From: Acidobacteriaceae bacterium
GTDB taxonomy: Bacteria; Acidobacteriota; Terriglobia; Terriglobales; Acidobacteriaceae
Length of the DNA stretch: 6,309 bases
Assembly: GCA_030040175.1 (NCBI GenBank)
Contig: JASHUF010000066.1
Location: 1 to 6,309 of the forward strand
Direction of reading: 5' to 3'
A model generated the notes under the pieces. The model did not search any database. It saw only the letters and a program-made list of their open reading frames with translations, and was not told where the DNA came from. The position numbers were made by a program, and so were the translations under genes. Numbering within the stretch: the stretch's first letter is position 1; each line of letters starts with the position of its first letter. Positions 1 through 5,322 of this stretch are shown here, in pieces.

Positions 1-568
1 CGGTGTGGTCGGCGTCGGAGTTGAGCGTGGCGGTTTGAAAAGCCACGTCGTGTGCGTTGACGACGATGTGCTCCCAGTCGAGCGTGGAGGAGATCTGCAG
101 CGGGACGTGCGCGAGGGGCGCGGCGCCGTCATTGCGCACGGTGAGCTCGGCGCGCACCGCGATGCGCTGGCGCGCGGGTTCGAGATGCACGTCGAGATCG
201 TAGGCGGTGAAGGTGACGGCCTCGCGCTCGGCGTCGGTGGCGACGGGCGCGGCTGCGGTTGCGGGAAGCTGCGCCGCGGGGCCGACGGTGGTTGTGGTCT
301 CACCCGTTTCGTCTGTGGAGCGGGAGAAGAGGACGCGGCTGTTGGGGTTGGAGGGGGGCGGTTGCGCGGATGCCGGCTGAGCCGGCGATTGCGGTGCCGG
401 CTGTTGCGGCGGGTTTTGCGCGGATTGGGCGAGGCCGGAGACAGGAAAGCAGGAAAGTAAGACTGCGAGCAGCTTCACGATGAAAAGTGGAGGGCTTTGC
501 CTTCCCAGGTCCCAAAATCGGGACCTGGGGCACCCCAGCGCAGAGGCGGGGTGAGAGGGTTGATTCAT
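1..568 (-). CDS. Exported protein with M1-aminopeptidase-like N-terminal domain (partial, C-terminus off the left edge)
   Basis: The frame stays open from the ATG at 568 to the window edge, giving 189 codons, so only the N-terminus is visible. From the ATG the order is: about 30 residues of polar/basic leader, a hydrophobic segment (FIVKLLAVLLSCFPVSGLAQS) that reads as a signal peptide or lipoprotein-like leader, a Pro/Gln/Ala-rich linker, then a beta-rich stretch starting TAYDLDVHLEPARQRI and continuing through LTVRNDG and PLQISSTLDWEHI. That last stretch resembles the N-terminal beta-sandwich of M1-family aminopeptidases and related acidobacterial membrane proteins; this is from memory of the fold, and the catalytic part is outside the window. 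The ATG overlaps the rlmB stop codon as ATGA and has AGAAAGG nine bases upstream, which favours this start. A GTG at 478 would give a conventional short signal peptide but has no ribosome binding site. The protein is probably secreted or periplasmic. Existence of the gene is quite sure; the function is tentative. Confidence 0.7.
   Translation of the reverse strand, partial: MNQPSHPASALGCPRSRFWDLGRQSPPLFIVKLLAVLLSCFPVSGLAQSAQNPPQQPAPQSPAQPASAQPPPSNPNSRVLFSRSTDETGETTTTVGPAAQLPATAAAPVATDAEREAVTFTAYDLDVHLEPARQRIAVRAELTVRNDGAAPLAHVPLQISSTLDWEHIVVNAHDVAFQTATLNSDADHT
504..529. repeat. Perfect inverted repeat, 10-bp arms (hairpin element)
   Basis: The left arm CCCAGGTCCC (504-513) and right arm GGGACCTGGG (520-529) are perfect reverse complements around a 6-base loop, AAAATC. 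A second, overlapping pairing is possible between CTGGGG (525-530) and CCCCAG (533-538). No T-run follows on either strand, so it is not a standard intrinsic terminator. It lies between the end of rlmB and the GTG at 478, inside the longer reading of the exported protein. Hairpins of this shape next to a GGGGCACCC string are, as I recall, dispersed in Terriglobia genomes, so a REP-like repeat is the likeliest explanation. That cannot be tested with one copy. Confidence 0.7.
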
Positions 569-1413
569 GAACCGAGGCCTTTCTGCGCACCGCTGCGTGG
601 GACAGCACTGCGGGTCGCAGCTTTTTGGACGAGAGAGGCGGCTGCTTGGGCAGCGCGTCTCTGGCGGGCGGCCTCGAAGAGCACCACGGCGCCGGCCGTA
701 GAGACGTTGAGCGAGCTCACCTGGCCGGCCATGGGGATGCGCAGCAGGTGGTCGCAGGTGCGGCGGACAAGGTCGTGCAGGCCGGCGCCCTCGCGCCCCA
801 GGACAAGCACGAGATCGCCGGTGAGATCGAAGCCGTCGTAATCGGTTGCGCCGCGCTCGTCGAGACCGGCGATCCAGAGATTGTGGCGTTTGAGCTCTTC
901 AAGGGCGCGCACGAGATTGACGACGCGCGCAATGCGCAGATGCTCGGCCGCTCCGGAGCTCGTCTTGAGCGCTGCCGCGCTCAGGGGCGCTGATCGGCGC
1001 TCGGTGAGCACGACGCCGTCGACGCCGGCGCCCTCGGCCACGCGCAGCAGCGCACCCAGGTTCTGCGGGTCCTCGACGCCGTCGAGCGCGAGAAGTAACC
1101 TGGCCGGTGGCCTTTCATGCCCGTCCAAAGCTTTCGCCGCCCGCGCAGGGACGGGCGCGAGGAGGTCTTCGAGGGCGAGCAGCTCCTGCGGGCGGACCAG
1201 CGCGACCACGCCCTGGTGGTTCGCGGCGCCGGCGATCTGCGTGAGCTGCTCGCGGGGTTCGAGGGAGACGCGGATGCCGGCCGCGCGGCACTGGGCGAGC
1301 AGGGTTTCGAGGCGCTCATCGCGGCGCTCCCGCGCAGCGAGCACGCGGTCAAAGCGGCGTCTGCCGGCGCGCAAAGCTTCTTCCACCGGGTGCAGGCCGT
1401 AGAGAACGTCCAT
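565..1413 (-). CDS. rlmB: 23S rRNA (guanosine-2'-O-)-methyltransferase RlmB, SpoU family
   Basis: This 282-residue SpoU-class (SPOUT) enzyme uses S-adenosylmethionine to methylate a ribose 2'-hydroxyl; the RlmB group acts on a guanosine in 23S rRNA domain V. Residues 3-75 (YGLHPVEEALRAG to NHQGVVALV) are the SpoU substrate-binding domain. The catalytic domain spans about 105-250 and shows all three signature motifs: motif 1 DGVEDPQNLGALLRVAEGAG (111-130, with N118 and R124), motif 2 VLGREGAGL (204-212, with E208) and motif 3 IPMAGQVSSLNVSTAGAV (226-243, with N236). The protein is longer than typical RlmB (about 245 residues), mainly through a basic, Ala-rich C-terminal tail after 250. The start gives MDVLYGLHPV, where the family normally begins; no clear Shine-Dalgarno sequence precedes it. 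The stop overlaps the next leftward gene by four bases. Assignment to RlmB rather than another SpoU member rests on the N-terminal domain and overall fit. Confidence 0.9.
   Translation of the reverse strand: MDVLYGLHPVEEALRAGRRRFDRVLAARERRDERLETLLAQCRAAGIRVSLEPREQLTQIAGAANHQGVVALVRPQELLALEDLLAPVPARAAKALDGHERPPARLLLALDGVEDPQNLGALLRVAEGAGVDGVVLTERRSAPLSAAALKTSSGAAEHLRIARVVNLVRALEELKRHNLWIAGLDERGATDYDGFDLTGDLVLVLGREGAGLHDLVRRTCDHLLRIPMAGQVSSLNVSTAGAVVLFEAARQRRAAQAAASLVQKAATRSAVPRSGAQKGLGS
578..584 (-). promoter_or_regulatory. Ribosome binding site supporting the ATG at 568
   Basis: On the minus strand the sequence reads AGAAAGG, followed by nine bases and then ATG at 568-566. The site lies inside the last codons of rlmB, so the downstream gene would be translationally coupled to it. 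It is the main reason to prefer the 568 start over the GTG at 478, which has no purine-rich site at a suitable distance. Confidence 0.5.
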
Positions 1414-1492
1414 GTTGATAGTTTAGTGCGCTCTGTCGGCTCGCGTGCTTCGCGATCGCGGCTGAATCCGATAGGATTGCTGCACTGAAGCG
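1414..1492. other. Divergent intergenic spacer (promoter region presumed)
   Basis: These 79 bases separate two divergent start codons and must carry the start signals for rlmB to the left and probably for the DUF1905 gene to the right. I see no convincing -35/-10 pair for either strand. The region holds a 10-base palindrome, CGCGATCGCG (1451-1460), and a short inverted repeat, AATCC-gata-GGATT (1465-1478), ending 14 bases before the rightward ATG. Both are short enough to occur by chance in GC-rich DNA. Confidence 0.4.
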
Positions 1493-2200
1493 ATGAGTTC
1501 CTCAGCCAAAAAATCATTCACCGCCCGGCTCGAGCCCGACGGCACCGCGCTCAAGTGGGTGATTGCGCCGGTGCCGTTCGATATCGAAAAGGCATGGCCC
1601 GAGCGCCGCCGGCTGCGGGTGCGCGGGGAGATCGCGCCCTCAAAAAGCAAAGCCGGGGGGTTTGCTTTTCACACCTCGCTCTTTCCGGCGCGCGGCGGCA
1701 AGGGCCACCTGGTGCTGGTGAACAAAAAGATGCAGAAGGCTGCGGGCGTGCGGCAGGGTGACAGGGTGCGGATGACGCTGGAGCCTGATTTCGAGGAGCG
1801 CGTTGCCGTGATACCGAAGGAACTCGAGCGCGCGCTCAAGGCCGACCGGCAACTGCGGAAGTGGTTTGACGCGCTCACCGAGTACATGCGGCGGACGTTT
1901 TGCGCCATGGTGAGCGAGACGAAGAGCGCGGAGGCGCGCGCGAGAATGGCGGAGCGGATCGCCGAGCGCCTGCTGCTTGCCATGGAGGGCGAGCGCGAAA
2001 CGCCGCCGATTTTGAAGGCTGCTTTCGCGCGCCAGCCCCTGGCCGAGGCGGGATGGAAGACGATGACGGCAACGCAGCGGCGCGGACTGCTGCTGGCGAT
2101 CTTTTATTACGAGAGCCCCGAAGCGAGGGAACGCAGGGCGGCCAAAGTGGTTGAAGAAGCGCTGAAACGGGCGAGGCGGGCGACAGGCGCCGCCCGCTAA
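1493..2200 (+). CDS. DUF1905 / YdeI-OmpD-associated (OmdA) family protein with a duplicated helical module
   Basis: This 235-residue, probably cytoplasmic protein has no signal peptide or membrane helix. Residues about 8-100 match the DUF1905 beta-barrel pattern: an FTARLEPDG opening, GGKGHLVLVNKKMQKAAGV in the middle and the closing GVRQGDRVRMTLEPD. Residues 107-166 match the YdeI/OmpD-associated (OmdA) helical module: IPKELERALKADRQLRKWF, then RR at 133-134 and SAEARARMAERIAERL. A second copy follows at 172-228 at a constant offset of 63 residues: LTEYMRR aligns with MTATQRR and SAEAR (145-149) with SPEAR (208-212), without gaps. The family is linked in databases to bacteriocin protection, but the biochemical role is not established. 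The ATG used has only a weak, very close GAAG before it. It stands alone between divergent rlmB and the sigma-factor gene, so context does not help with function. Confidence 0.8.
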   Translation: MSSSAKKSFTARLEPDGTALKWVIAPVPFDIEKAWPERRRLRVRGEIAPSKSKAGGFAFHTSLFPARGGKGHLVLVNKKMQKAAGVRQGDRVRMTLEPDFEERVAVIPKELERALKADRQLRKWFDALTEYMRRTFCAMVSETKSAEARARMAERIAERLLLAMEGERETPPILKAAFARQPLAEAGWKTMTATQRRGLLLAIFYYESPEARERRAAKVVEEALKRARRATGAAR

Positions 2201-2286
2201 CCCGGAGCGCGCCCGCCGCAGGACCATTCCAGCGCCCAATCGGGTGTATTTCCCCACCGGGAACAGATTCTTTTCGTCTTTGTTGG
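2201..2286. other. Spacer upstream of the ECF sigma gene
   Basis: These 86 bases between the DUF1905 stop and the sigma start probably carry a promoter. A GGGAAC string (2259-2264) and a CGTC string (2275-2278) resemble the two halves of an ECF-type autoregulated promoter, but only ten bases separate them, well under the usual spacing of about 16. No terminator with a T-run is seen after the upstream gene. Confidence 0.3.
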
Positions 2287-2973
2287 ATGATCCGGCGTCT
2301 ATTTATGGTGATGGACTTCGCCGCCGCCACGCCGTTCTTTGCCGCCGGCGCCACTTCGGAAGAGGAGCTGGCGCGCCGGGAGAGCCTTGCCGTTGCTGAT
2401 GGCCTCAAGCGCCGGGAAGCCGGGCTGCTGGACGGGCTGATCGTTCGTTACCAGCACCGGTTGATGCGCTATCTGCTTTATTTGACTGGAAATCGCGAGA
2501 TGGCCGAGGACCTCTTCCAGGAGGTCTGGATGCGGGTGCTGGTGCGCGGCGGGCAGTTCAACGGACGGGCCCGGTTTGAGACCTGGCTGTTTACCATCGC
2601 GCGCAACCTGGTGATCGATCAGCGGCGCAAGCGGACCCCGTGCAGCCTGGACGAGCTGGTCGAGGGCGGCAGCGAAGACGACCGGCCGATGAGCTTTGAA
2701 ATTGCCGATCGCGAGCCGACTCCATTCGACCGTGTGGCCAATCTTCAGGACCGGGAACGGATTGCCGCCGCGCTTTTGACGCTTGACACCATGCATCGCG
2801 AGGTTCTCGTGCTGCGCTTTCACGAGGAGCTTTCTCTCGAAGAAATTGCCAAGGTGACGCGCGCCCCGCTTTCTACCGTAAAATCAAGACTTTACCGTGG
2901 CATCGCGATGCTCAAGCCCAGGCTCGAAGGCGCCCGGCCGGAAGCCATGAGCCCGCTGCTGGAGGCAGTGTGA
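2287..2973 (+). CDS. RNA polymerase sigma factor, ECF (sigma-70 group 4) subfamily
   Basis: This 228-residue sigma factor directs RNA polymerase to a specific set of promoters. Region 2 spans about 47-115: LLDGLIVRYQHRLMRYLLYL, then AEDLFQEVWMRV (core binding and -10 recognition) and RFETWLFTIARNLVIDQRRK. A charged linker (116-158, rich in Glu/Asp) joins it to region 4 at about 160-213, which carries LDTMHREVLVLRFHEELSLEEIAKV and the recognition-helix motif APLSTVKSRLYRGIAMLK (193-210). There is no region 3 or region 1.1, as expected for ECF factors. The first 46 residues are an unconserved-looking extension. The start is uncertain: ATGs at 2305 and 2311 are in frame, and none of the three has a good ribosome binding site. 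The last four bases overlap the next gene as GTGA. Regulon and signal are unknown; the overlapping membrane protein is the obvious candidate regulator. Confidence 0.9.
   Translation: MIRRLFMVMDFAAATPFFAAGATSEEELARRESLAVADGLKRREAGLLDGLIVRYQHRLMRYLLYLTGNREMAEDLFQEVWMRVLVRGGQFNGRARFETWLFTIARNLVIDQRRKRTPCSLDELVEGGSEDDRPMSFEIADREPTPFDRVANLQDRERIAAALLTLDTMHREVLVLRFHEELSLEEIAKVTRAPLSTVKSRLYRGIAMLKPRLEGARPEAMSPLLEAV
2961..2965 (+). promoter_or_regulatory. Ribosome binding site for the GTG at 2970
   Basis: GGAGG, a full Shine-Dalgarno core, sits four bases before GTG at 2970, inside the last codons of the sigma gene. It selects the GTG over the in-frame ATG at 2985, which is 19 bases away, and makes translational coupling with the sigma factor likely. 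Confidence 0.6.
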
Positions 2974-3362
2974 ACACGGCCGGCATGTCCGGAGGCTCAG
3001 ACTCAGGGTCAGGCGCGGGCCCCGGCGCGGATCGTGACCGCGACCTGGTTTCCGCGCTCGCCGGCAAACAGGCCGGACGCGAGCAAGCGGTGGCCTATCG
3101 GACGCGTCGGGTGGTGCTGGCTTCCCATGGCGTCATGCAGAACCAGAAGGCCGGGCGCAAGCGCAGCCGCGCTCTGGCGCTGGCCTCCATCCTGTTGATG
3201 GTGGTCGCTTTGGGGCCGTTTGTCTGGCGCGTAACCGACGACATTATCAGCGGTGACCACTGGGGCGACGTGGCCACGCAGAGCTGTCTGTGGACCTCGA
3301 TCCTCATGCCGGCGCTGGTGGCGGCTGCGCTGGTGGCCGGATGGCTGCGGCAAAGGCCCTGA
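2970..3362 (+). CDS. Small two-helix membrane protein coupled to the ECF sigma factor (candidate anti-sigma or partner)
   Basis: This 130-residue protein belongs to no family I can name. Residues 1-25 are Gly/Ser/Asp-rich and look disordered. A basic stretch follows (RTRRVVLASHG at 44-54 and QKAGRKRSR at 59-67). There are two predicted membrane helices, about 68-87 (LALASILLMVVALGPFVW) and 107-126 (LWTSILMPALVAAALVAGWL), with a roughly 20-residue loop between them that is acidic at its start. The positive-inside rule puts both ends in the cytoplasm and the loop outside. The gene starts on GTG, overlaps the sigma stop by four bases and has GGAGG upstream, so the two are co-translated. This position is typical of anti-sigma factors, but the HxxxCxxC zinc anti-sigma motif is absent and the cytoplasmic part is short. 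The role as a sigma partner is inferred from position alone. Confidence 0.75.
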   Translation: MNTAGMSGGSDSGSGAGPGADRDRDLVSALAGKQAGREQAVAYRTRRVVLASHGVMQNQKAGRKRSRALALASILLMVVALGPFVWRVTDDIISGDHWGDVATQSCLWTSILMPALVAAALVAGWLRQRP

Positions 3363-3485
3363 GCCGGGAGAAGCTTCCCCTTTGAGGCCAAGGGAGATCC
3401 TCCCCACCGCAACTTCTGTTTCCTCTCGTCCGTCCATTGAAAAAGAGATAAGCTTTTGGGAAAGGCGCCCTGCTTGAGGATCGTG
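3363..3485. other. Spacer between the sigma-partner gene and the zinc-ribbon gene
   Basis: These 123 bases have lower GC than their surroundings near 3410-3460. A GAAGCTTC palindrome inside GGGAGAAGCTTCCC (3368-3381) could form only a very short stem and has no T-run behind it. A TTGAAA at about 3437 resembles a -35 box, but no -10 box follows at the right distance. Whether the zinc-ribbon gene is read from the sigma operon or from its own promoter is undecided. Confidence 0.3.
3476..3480 (+). promoter_or_regulatory. Ribosome binding site for the ATG at 3486
   Basis: GAGGA is followed by five bases and then ATG at 3486. This favours 3486 over the upstream TTG at 3456 and the later in-frame ATGs at 3510 and 3528. 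The 3528 ATG has its own AAGGA ten bases upstream and remains possible. Confidence 0.5.
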
Positions 3486-4013
3486 ATGCGCGAGCCCGAA
3501 TCGATTGCCATGAAGGAAGACGAGCGGATGATTCCAGTCTGGTCGATCATTGCGGCCATCCTGGCGTTTCTGCTGGTCGAGTACTACTGGTGGATTGTGG
3601 CGCCGGCGCAGCGTCACCATCCGGCCCCGCCGCTCGGCCTGCGCCTGTATTTCGATCTTTCCTGGGGGTTGCTGGCTGCGCTCTACTTCCTGATGGTCGG
3701 CTACGTGAGCAAGGACGCGCCGCGGCGGGCCATGAGCACACGCTTCTGGATGGTCATCTGCCTGGTGATGCCGGGCGGCATCGGCGCCGTCTTTTACTTT
3801 CTGCTGCGCCAGCCGGAGGTTTCCCGTTGCCCCGCCTGCGGCACGCATGTGCAGAGCGACTTCCACTTTTGCCCGCAATGCAACTACCAGCTCACGGCCA
3901 ACTGCGGCAACTGCTTCCGTACGGTGCGCCCCACCGACCAGTTCTGCACCCAGTGCGGCCACGAACTGGCTGTGGATCACACGCCGGCGCGGTTGCGCGT
4001 GCTGGGCGAGTGA
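3486..4013 (+). CDS. Three-helix membrane protein with C-terminal double zinc ribbon
   Basis: This 175-residue protein has two parts. Residues 15-108 contain three hydrophobic segments: MIPVWSIIAAILAFLLVEYYWW (15-36), LSWGLLAALYFLMVGYV (58-74) and FWMVICLVMPGGIGAVFYFLL (87-107). The last resembles the PLDc_N-type hydrophobic helix with a central Pro-Gly break. Residues 115-157 form two zinc ribbons with identical spacing, C-x2-C-x10-C-x2-C, at C115/C118/C129/C132 and C140/C143/C154/C157, a 25-residue repeat of the double-zinc-ribbon (DZANK) type. Each should bind one zinc ion through four cysteines. Topology is ambiguous: a cytoplasmic ribbon needs the N-terminus outside, while the basic loop at 75-86 (SKDAPRRAMSTR) argues the reverse. 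It lies 123 bases after the sigma-partner gene and could share its transcript. The biochemical role is unknown; a membrane-anchored protein- or nucleic-acid-binding role is inference. Confidence 0.75.
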   Translation: MREPESIAMKEDERMIPVWSIIAAILAFLLVEYYWWIVAPAQRHHPAPPLGLRLYFDLSWGLLAALYFLMVGYVSKDAPRRAMSTRFWMVICLVMPGGIGAVFYFLLRQPEVSRCPACGTHVQSDFHFCPQCNYQLTANCGNCFRTVRPTDQFCTQCGHELAVDHTPARLRVLGE

Positions 4014-4229
4014 AATGCCGCTTTCAGCTCTCAGCCGTTAGCGTCGAGCTCGAGGTGTGACGGGACGCGGTTGGCGCCGTTCCGCGCGTTCTCCATGCGG
4101 AAATTGAGTCGTGCCTTTCCACCCTTTCGCCAACGGCGCGAACGGATGGGCAACCGCTCCCGGATATTCGCGGGGCATTCGCATTGACCCCCGTCCGCCG
4201 TGGTTCATAGAATTGATCTTCGGCCCGCC
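4014..4229. other. Spacer upstream of the LytTR regulator, with overlapping inverted repeats
   Basis: This 216-base non-coding stretch contains two mutually exclusive pairings between the same neighbourhoods: GCGCCGTT (4074-4081) with AACGGCGC (4132-4139), and GTTGGCG (4070-4076) with CGCCAAC (4128-4134). No T-run follows, so it is not a plain terminator. No clear sigma-70 promoter was found, though the promoter of the response-regulator gene should be here. The arms are GC-rich and short, and the loop is about 50 bases, so chance is possible. Confidence 0.35.
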
Positions 4230-5084
4230 ATGCCCATTTCAGCCCTGATTGTCGACGACGAAAAGCTGGCCCGCGACGAGCTCAAATATCTGCTCGATGC
4301 GGTGGGCGATGTGGACGTGGTGGCGCAGGGCGCGAACGGCATCGAAGCCGTGAATCTGATCGAGGAGCACCATCCCGACCTGGTCTTCCTCGACGTGCAG
4401 ATGCCGGGGCTGGACGGCTTCGCTGTGATCCAGCGCCTGGTGGAGCGCAACCGGCTGCGTAACGGCGGCAAGGATGCGGGGCCCCTGCCCCAGTTCGTCT
4501 TTGCCACGGCCTACGACCAGTACGCGGTGCGCGCCTTCGAGGTGAACGCCGTCGATTACCTGCTCAAGCCCTTCGATCGCGCGCGCGTTTGCGCCGCCGT
4601 GGAGCGGGTGCGGGCGCGCCTCCACGCAGGCTCCTCCAATGCCGCAAGCGCCGCAGAGCCGGCGGCGGGGCCGCAACCCACCAGCTCCCAGATCGACGCG
4701 CTGCTGAAGCTGCTCAACCGCTCGCAGGACGCCGAGCGCGCGGCTCATCCGGCCAAGCTGGTGGTGCAGGCGCAAAGCCGTCTGCTGCTCGTAGACCAGG
4801 CCGACATCTGCTACGCGGCCATCGACGAGGGCATCATCCGCATTGTGACACGGAGCTTTGAGGGCCATTCGAAATGCCGGACCCTTGAAGAGCTGCAGGA
4901 GCTGCTCGACCCGGCGCACTTCTGGCGCGCGCACCGCGGCTTTGTGGTGAACATCAACCACATCCGCGAAGTGGTGCCGTGGTTCAAGTCGAGCTATCAA
5001 CTGCGCATGAATGACAAGCAGCAGACGGAGATTCCGGTGAGCCGCGCGCAGACCAAGCGCCTGCGCGAGTTGTTCAATCTGTGA
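4230..5084 (+). CDS. LytTR-family two-component response regulator
   Basis: This 284-residue cytoplasmic DNA-binding regulator is of the AlgR/AgrA/LytR type. The receiver domain (about 3-130) has the acidic pair D9/D10 (LIVDDEK), the phosphoacceptor D55 in LVFLDVQMPGLDGF, the switch threonine T93 in FATAYD and K113 in YLLKPF, so it should be phosphorylated normally. An Ala/Pro-rich linker (133-152) leads to the LytTR domain (about 176-283), with LVVQAQSRLLLVDQADICYAAI, the hallmark FWRAHRGFVVNINHIREVVPW (231-251) and IPVSRAQTKRLRELFNL at the end. The start gives MPISALIVDDE, the usual opening; a GTG at 4200 is in frame but adds an untypical leader. No ribosome binding site is obvious before either. 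Its usual partner, a LytS/YehU-type histidine kinase, is not adjacent on either side, so here it is an orphan or works with a distant kinase. Confidence 0.92.
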   Translation: MPISALIVDDEKLARDELKYLLDAVGDVDVVAQGANGIEAVNLIEEHHPDLVFLDVQMPGLDGFAVIQRLVERNRLRNGGKDAGPLPQFVFATAYDQYAVRAFEVNAVDYLLKPFDRARVCAAVERVRARLHAGSSNAASAAEPAAGPQPTSSQIDALLKLLNRSQDAERAAHPAKLVVQAQSRLLLVDQADICYAAIDEGIIRIVTRSFEGHSKCRTLEELQELLDPAHFWRAHRGFVVNINHIREVVPWFKSSYQLRMNDKQQTEIPVSRAQTKRLRELFNL

Positions 5085-5098
5085 ATCTGCGCTTTTTT
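5055..5098 (+). terminator. Possible weak intrinsic terminator at the end of the LytTR gene
   Basis: AAGCGC (5055-5060) can pair with GCGCTT (5089-5094), and a run of six T lies at 5093-5098. The stem is only six pairs, the loop is 28 bases, and the left arm is inside the coding sequence, so this is a marginal candidate. No better hairpin plus T-run is visible for this gene. Confidence 0.25.
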
Positions 5099-5122
5099 CG
5101 AGCCGGTTGCAGGGATCGTTTT

Positions 5123-5303
5123 TGGCAGCCTGCCAGGCCCGTCCGAGGCAATTGATCCTCGCCTAAGAAAATGTCCTTGCGCCGTCCCTCCAGGACTGGG
5201 GATTCTCCTTTGGTGCGCATAATCCCAGGATTCCGCCGATCGTCCGCAGAGGCGGACGACGGCTCTATCCTGGGCTATTTTCGTAGCATCCCTCCGGGAT
5301 GCT
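5123..5303. repeat. Hairpin-rich convergent intergenic region
   Basis: Between two converging genes the sequence can fold into a row of hairpins: TGGCA-gcc-TGCCA (5123-5135); CGAGG/CCTCG (5144-5161); a nested structure with outer arms CCCAGGAT (5224-5231) and ATCCTGGG (5267-5274) enclosing a perfect TCGTCCGC-agag-GCGGACGA hairpin (5240-5259); and AGCATCCC-tcc-GGGATGCT (5285-5303). The CCCAG at 5224-5228 could instead pair with CTGGG at 5196-5200. Only short T-rich tracts follow (ATTTT near 5277), so these may act as a bidirectional transcription stop or be REP-like dispersed repeats. Confidence 0.6.
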
Positions 5304-5322
5304 TGACCACCGGTGAGCTCCA

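Noticed and set aside
5..460. Rightward open frame of 151 codons
   Set aside because: Its product is Gly/Arg/Cys-rich and low in complexity, as expected from a GC-rich antisense frame. The opposite strand reads continuously from rlmB into a protein with a signal sequence and a plausible domain.
1451..1460. CGCGATCGCG palindrome as an operator for the divergent genes
   Set aside because: A 10-base palindrome made of CG and GATC is frequent in GC-rich genomes; there is no second site or regulator gene to support it.
2259..2278. ECF-type promoter (GGGAAC and CGTC) before the sigma gene, suggesting autoregulation
   Set aside because: The two elements are only ten bases apart, too close for an ECF promoter; short GC-rich matches like this are common.
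3437..3465. Sigma-70 promoter with TTGAAA as -35 box
   Set aside because: Nothing like TATAAT occurs at 16-18 bases after it.
3456..3485. TTG start giving ten more residues on the zinc-ribbon protein
   Set aside because: TTG is a rare start and has no suitable ribosome binding site, whereas ATG at 3486 has GAGGA at five bases.
3009..3980. Leftward open frame of 323 codons
   Set aside because: It lies opposite two rightward genes with clear membrane helices and zinc ribbons and runs across their spacer. The product is Gln/His/Arg-rich with no recognisable domain.
4200..4229. GTG start giving ten more residues on the LytTR regulator
   Set aside because: Receiver domains normally begin within a few residues of the first strand; MPISALIVDDE from 4230 fits, and the GTG has no ribosome binding site.
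4239..5000. Leftward open frame of 253 codons
   Set aside because: It is antisense to the well-supported LytTR regulator. Its composition (His/Gln/Val/Arg-rich) is that of a mirror frame.
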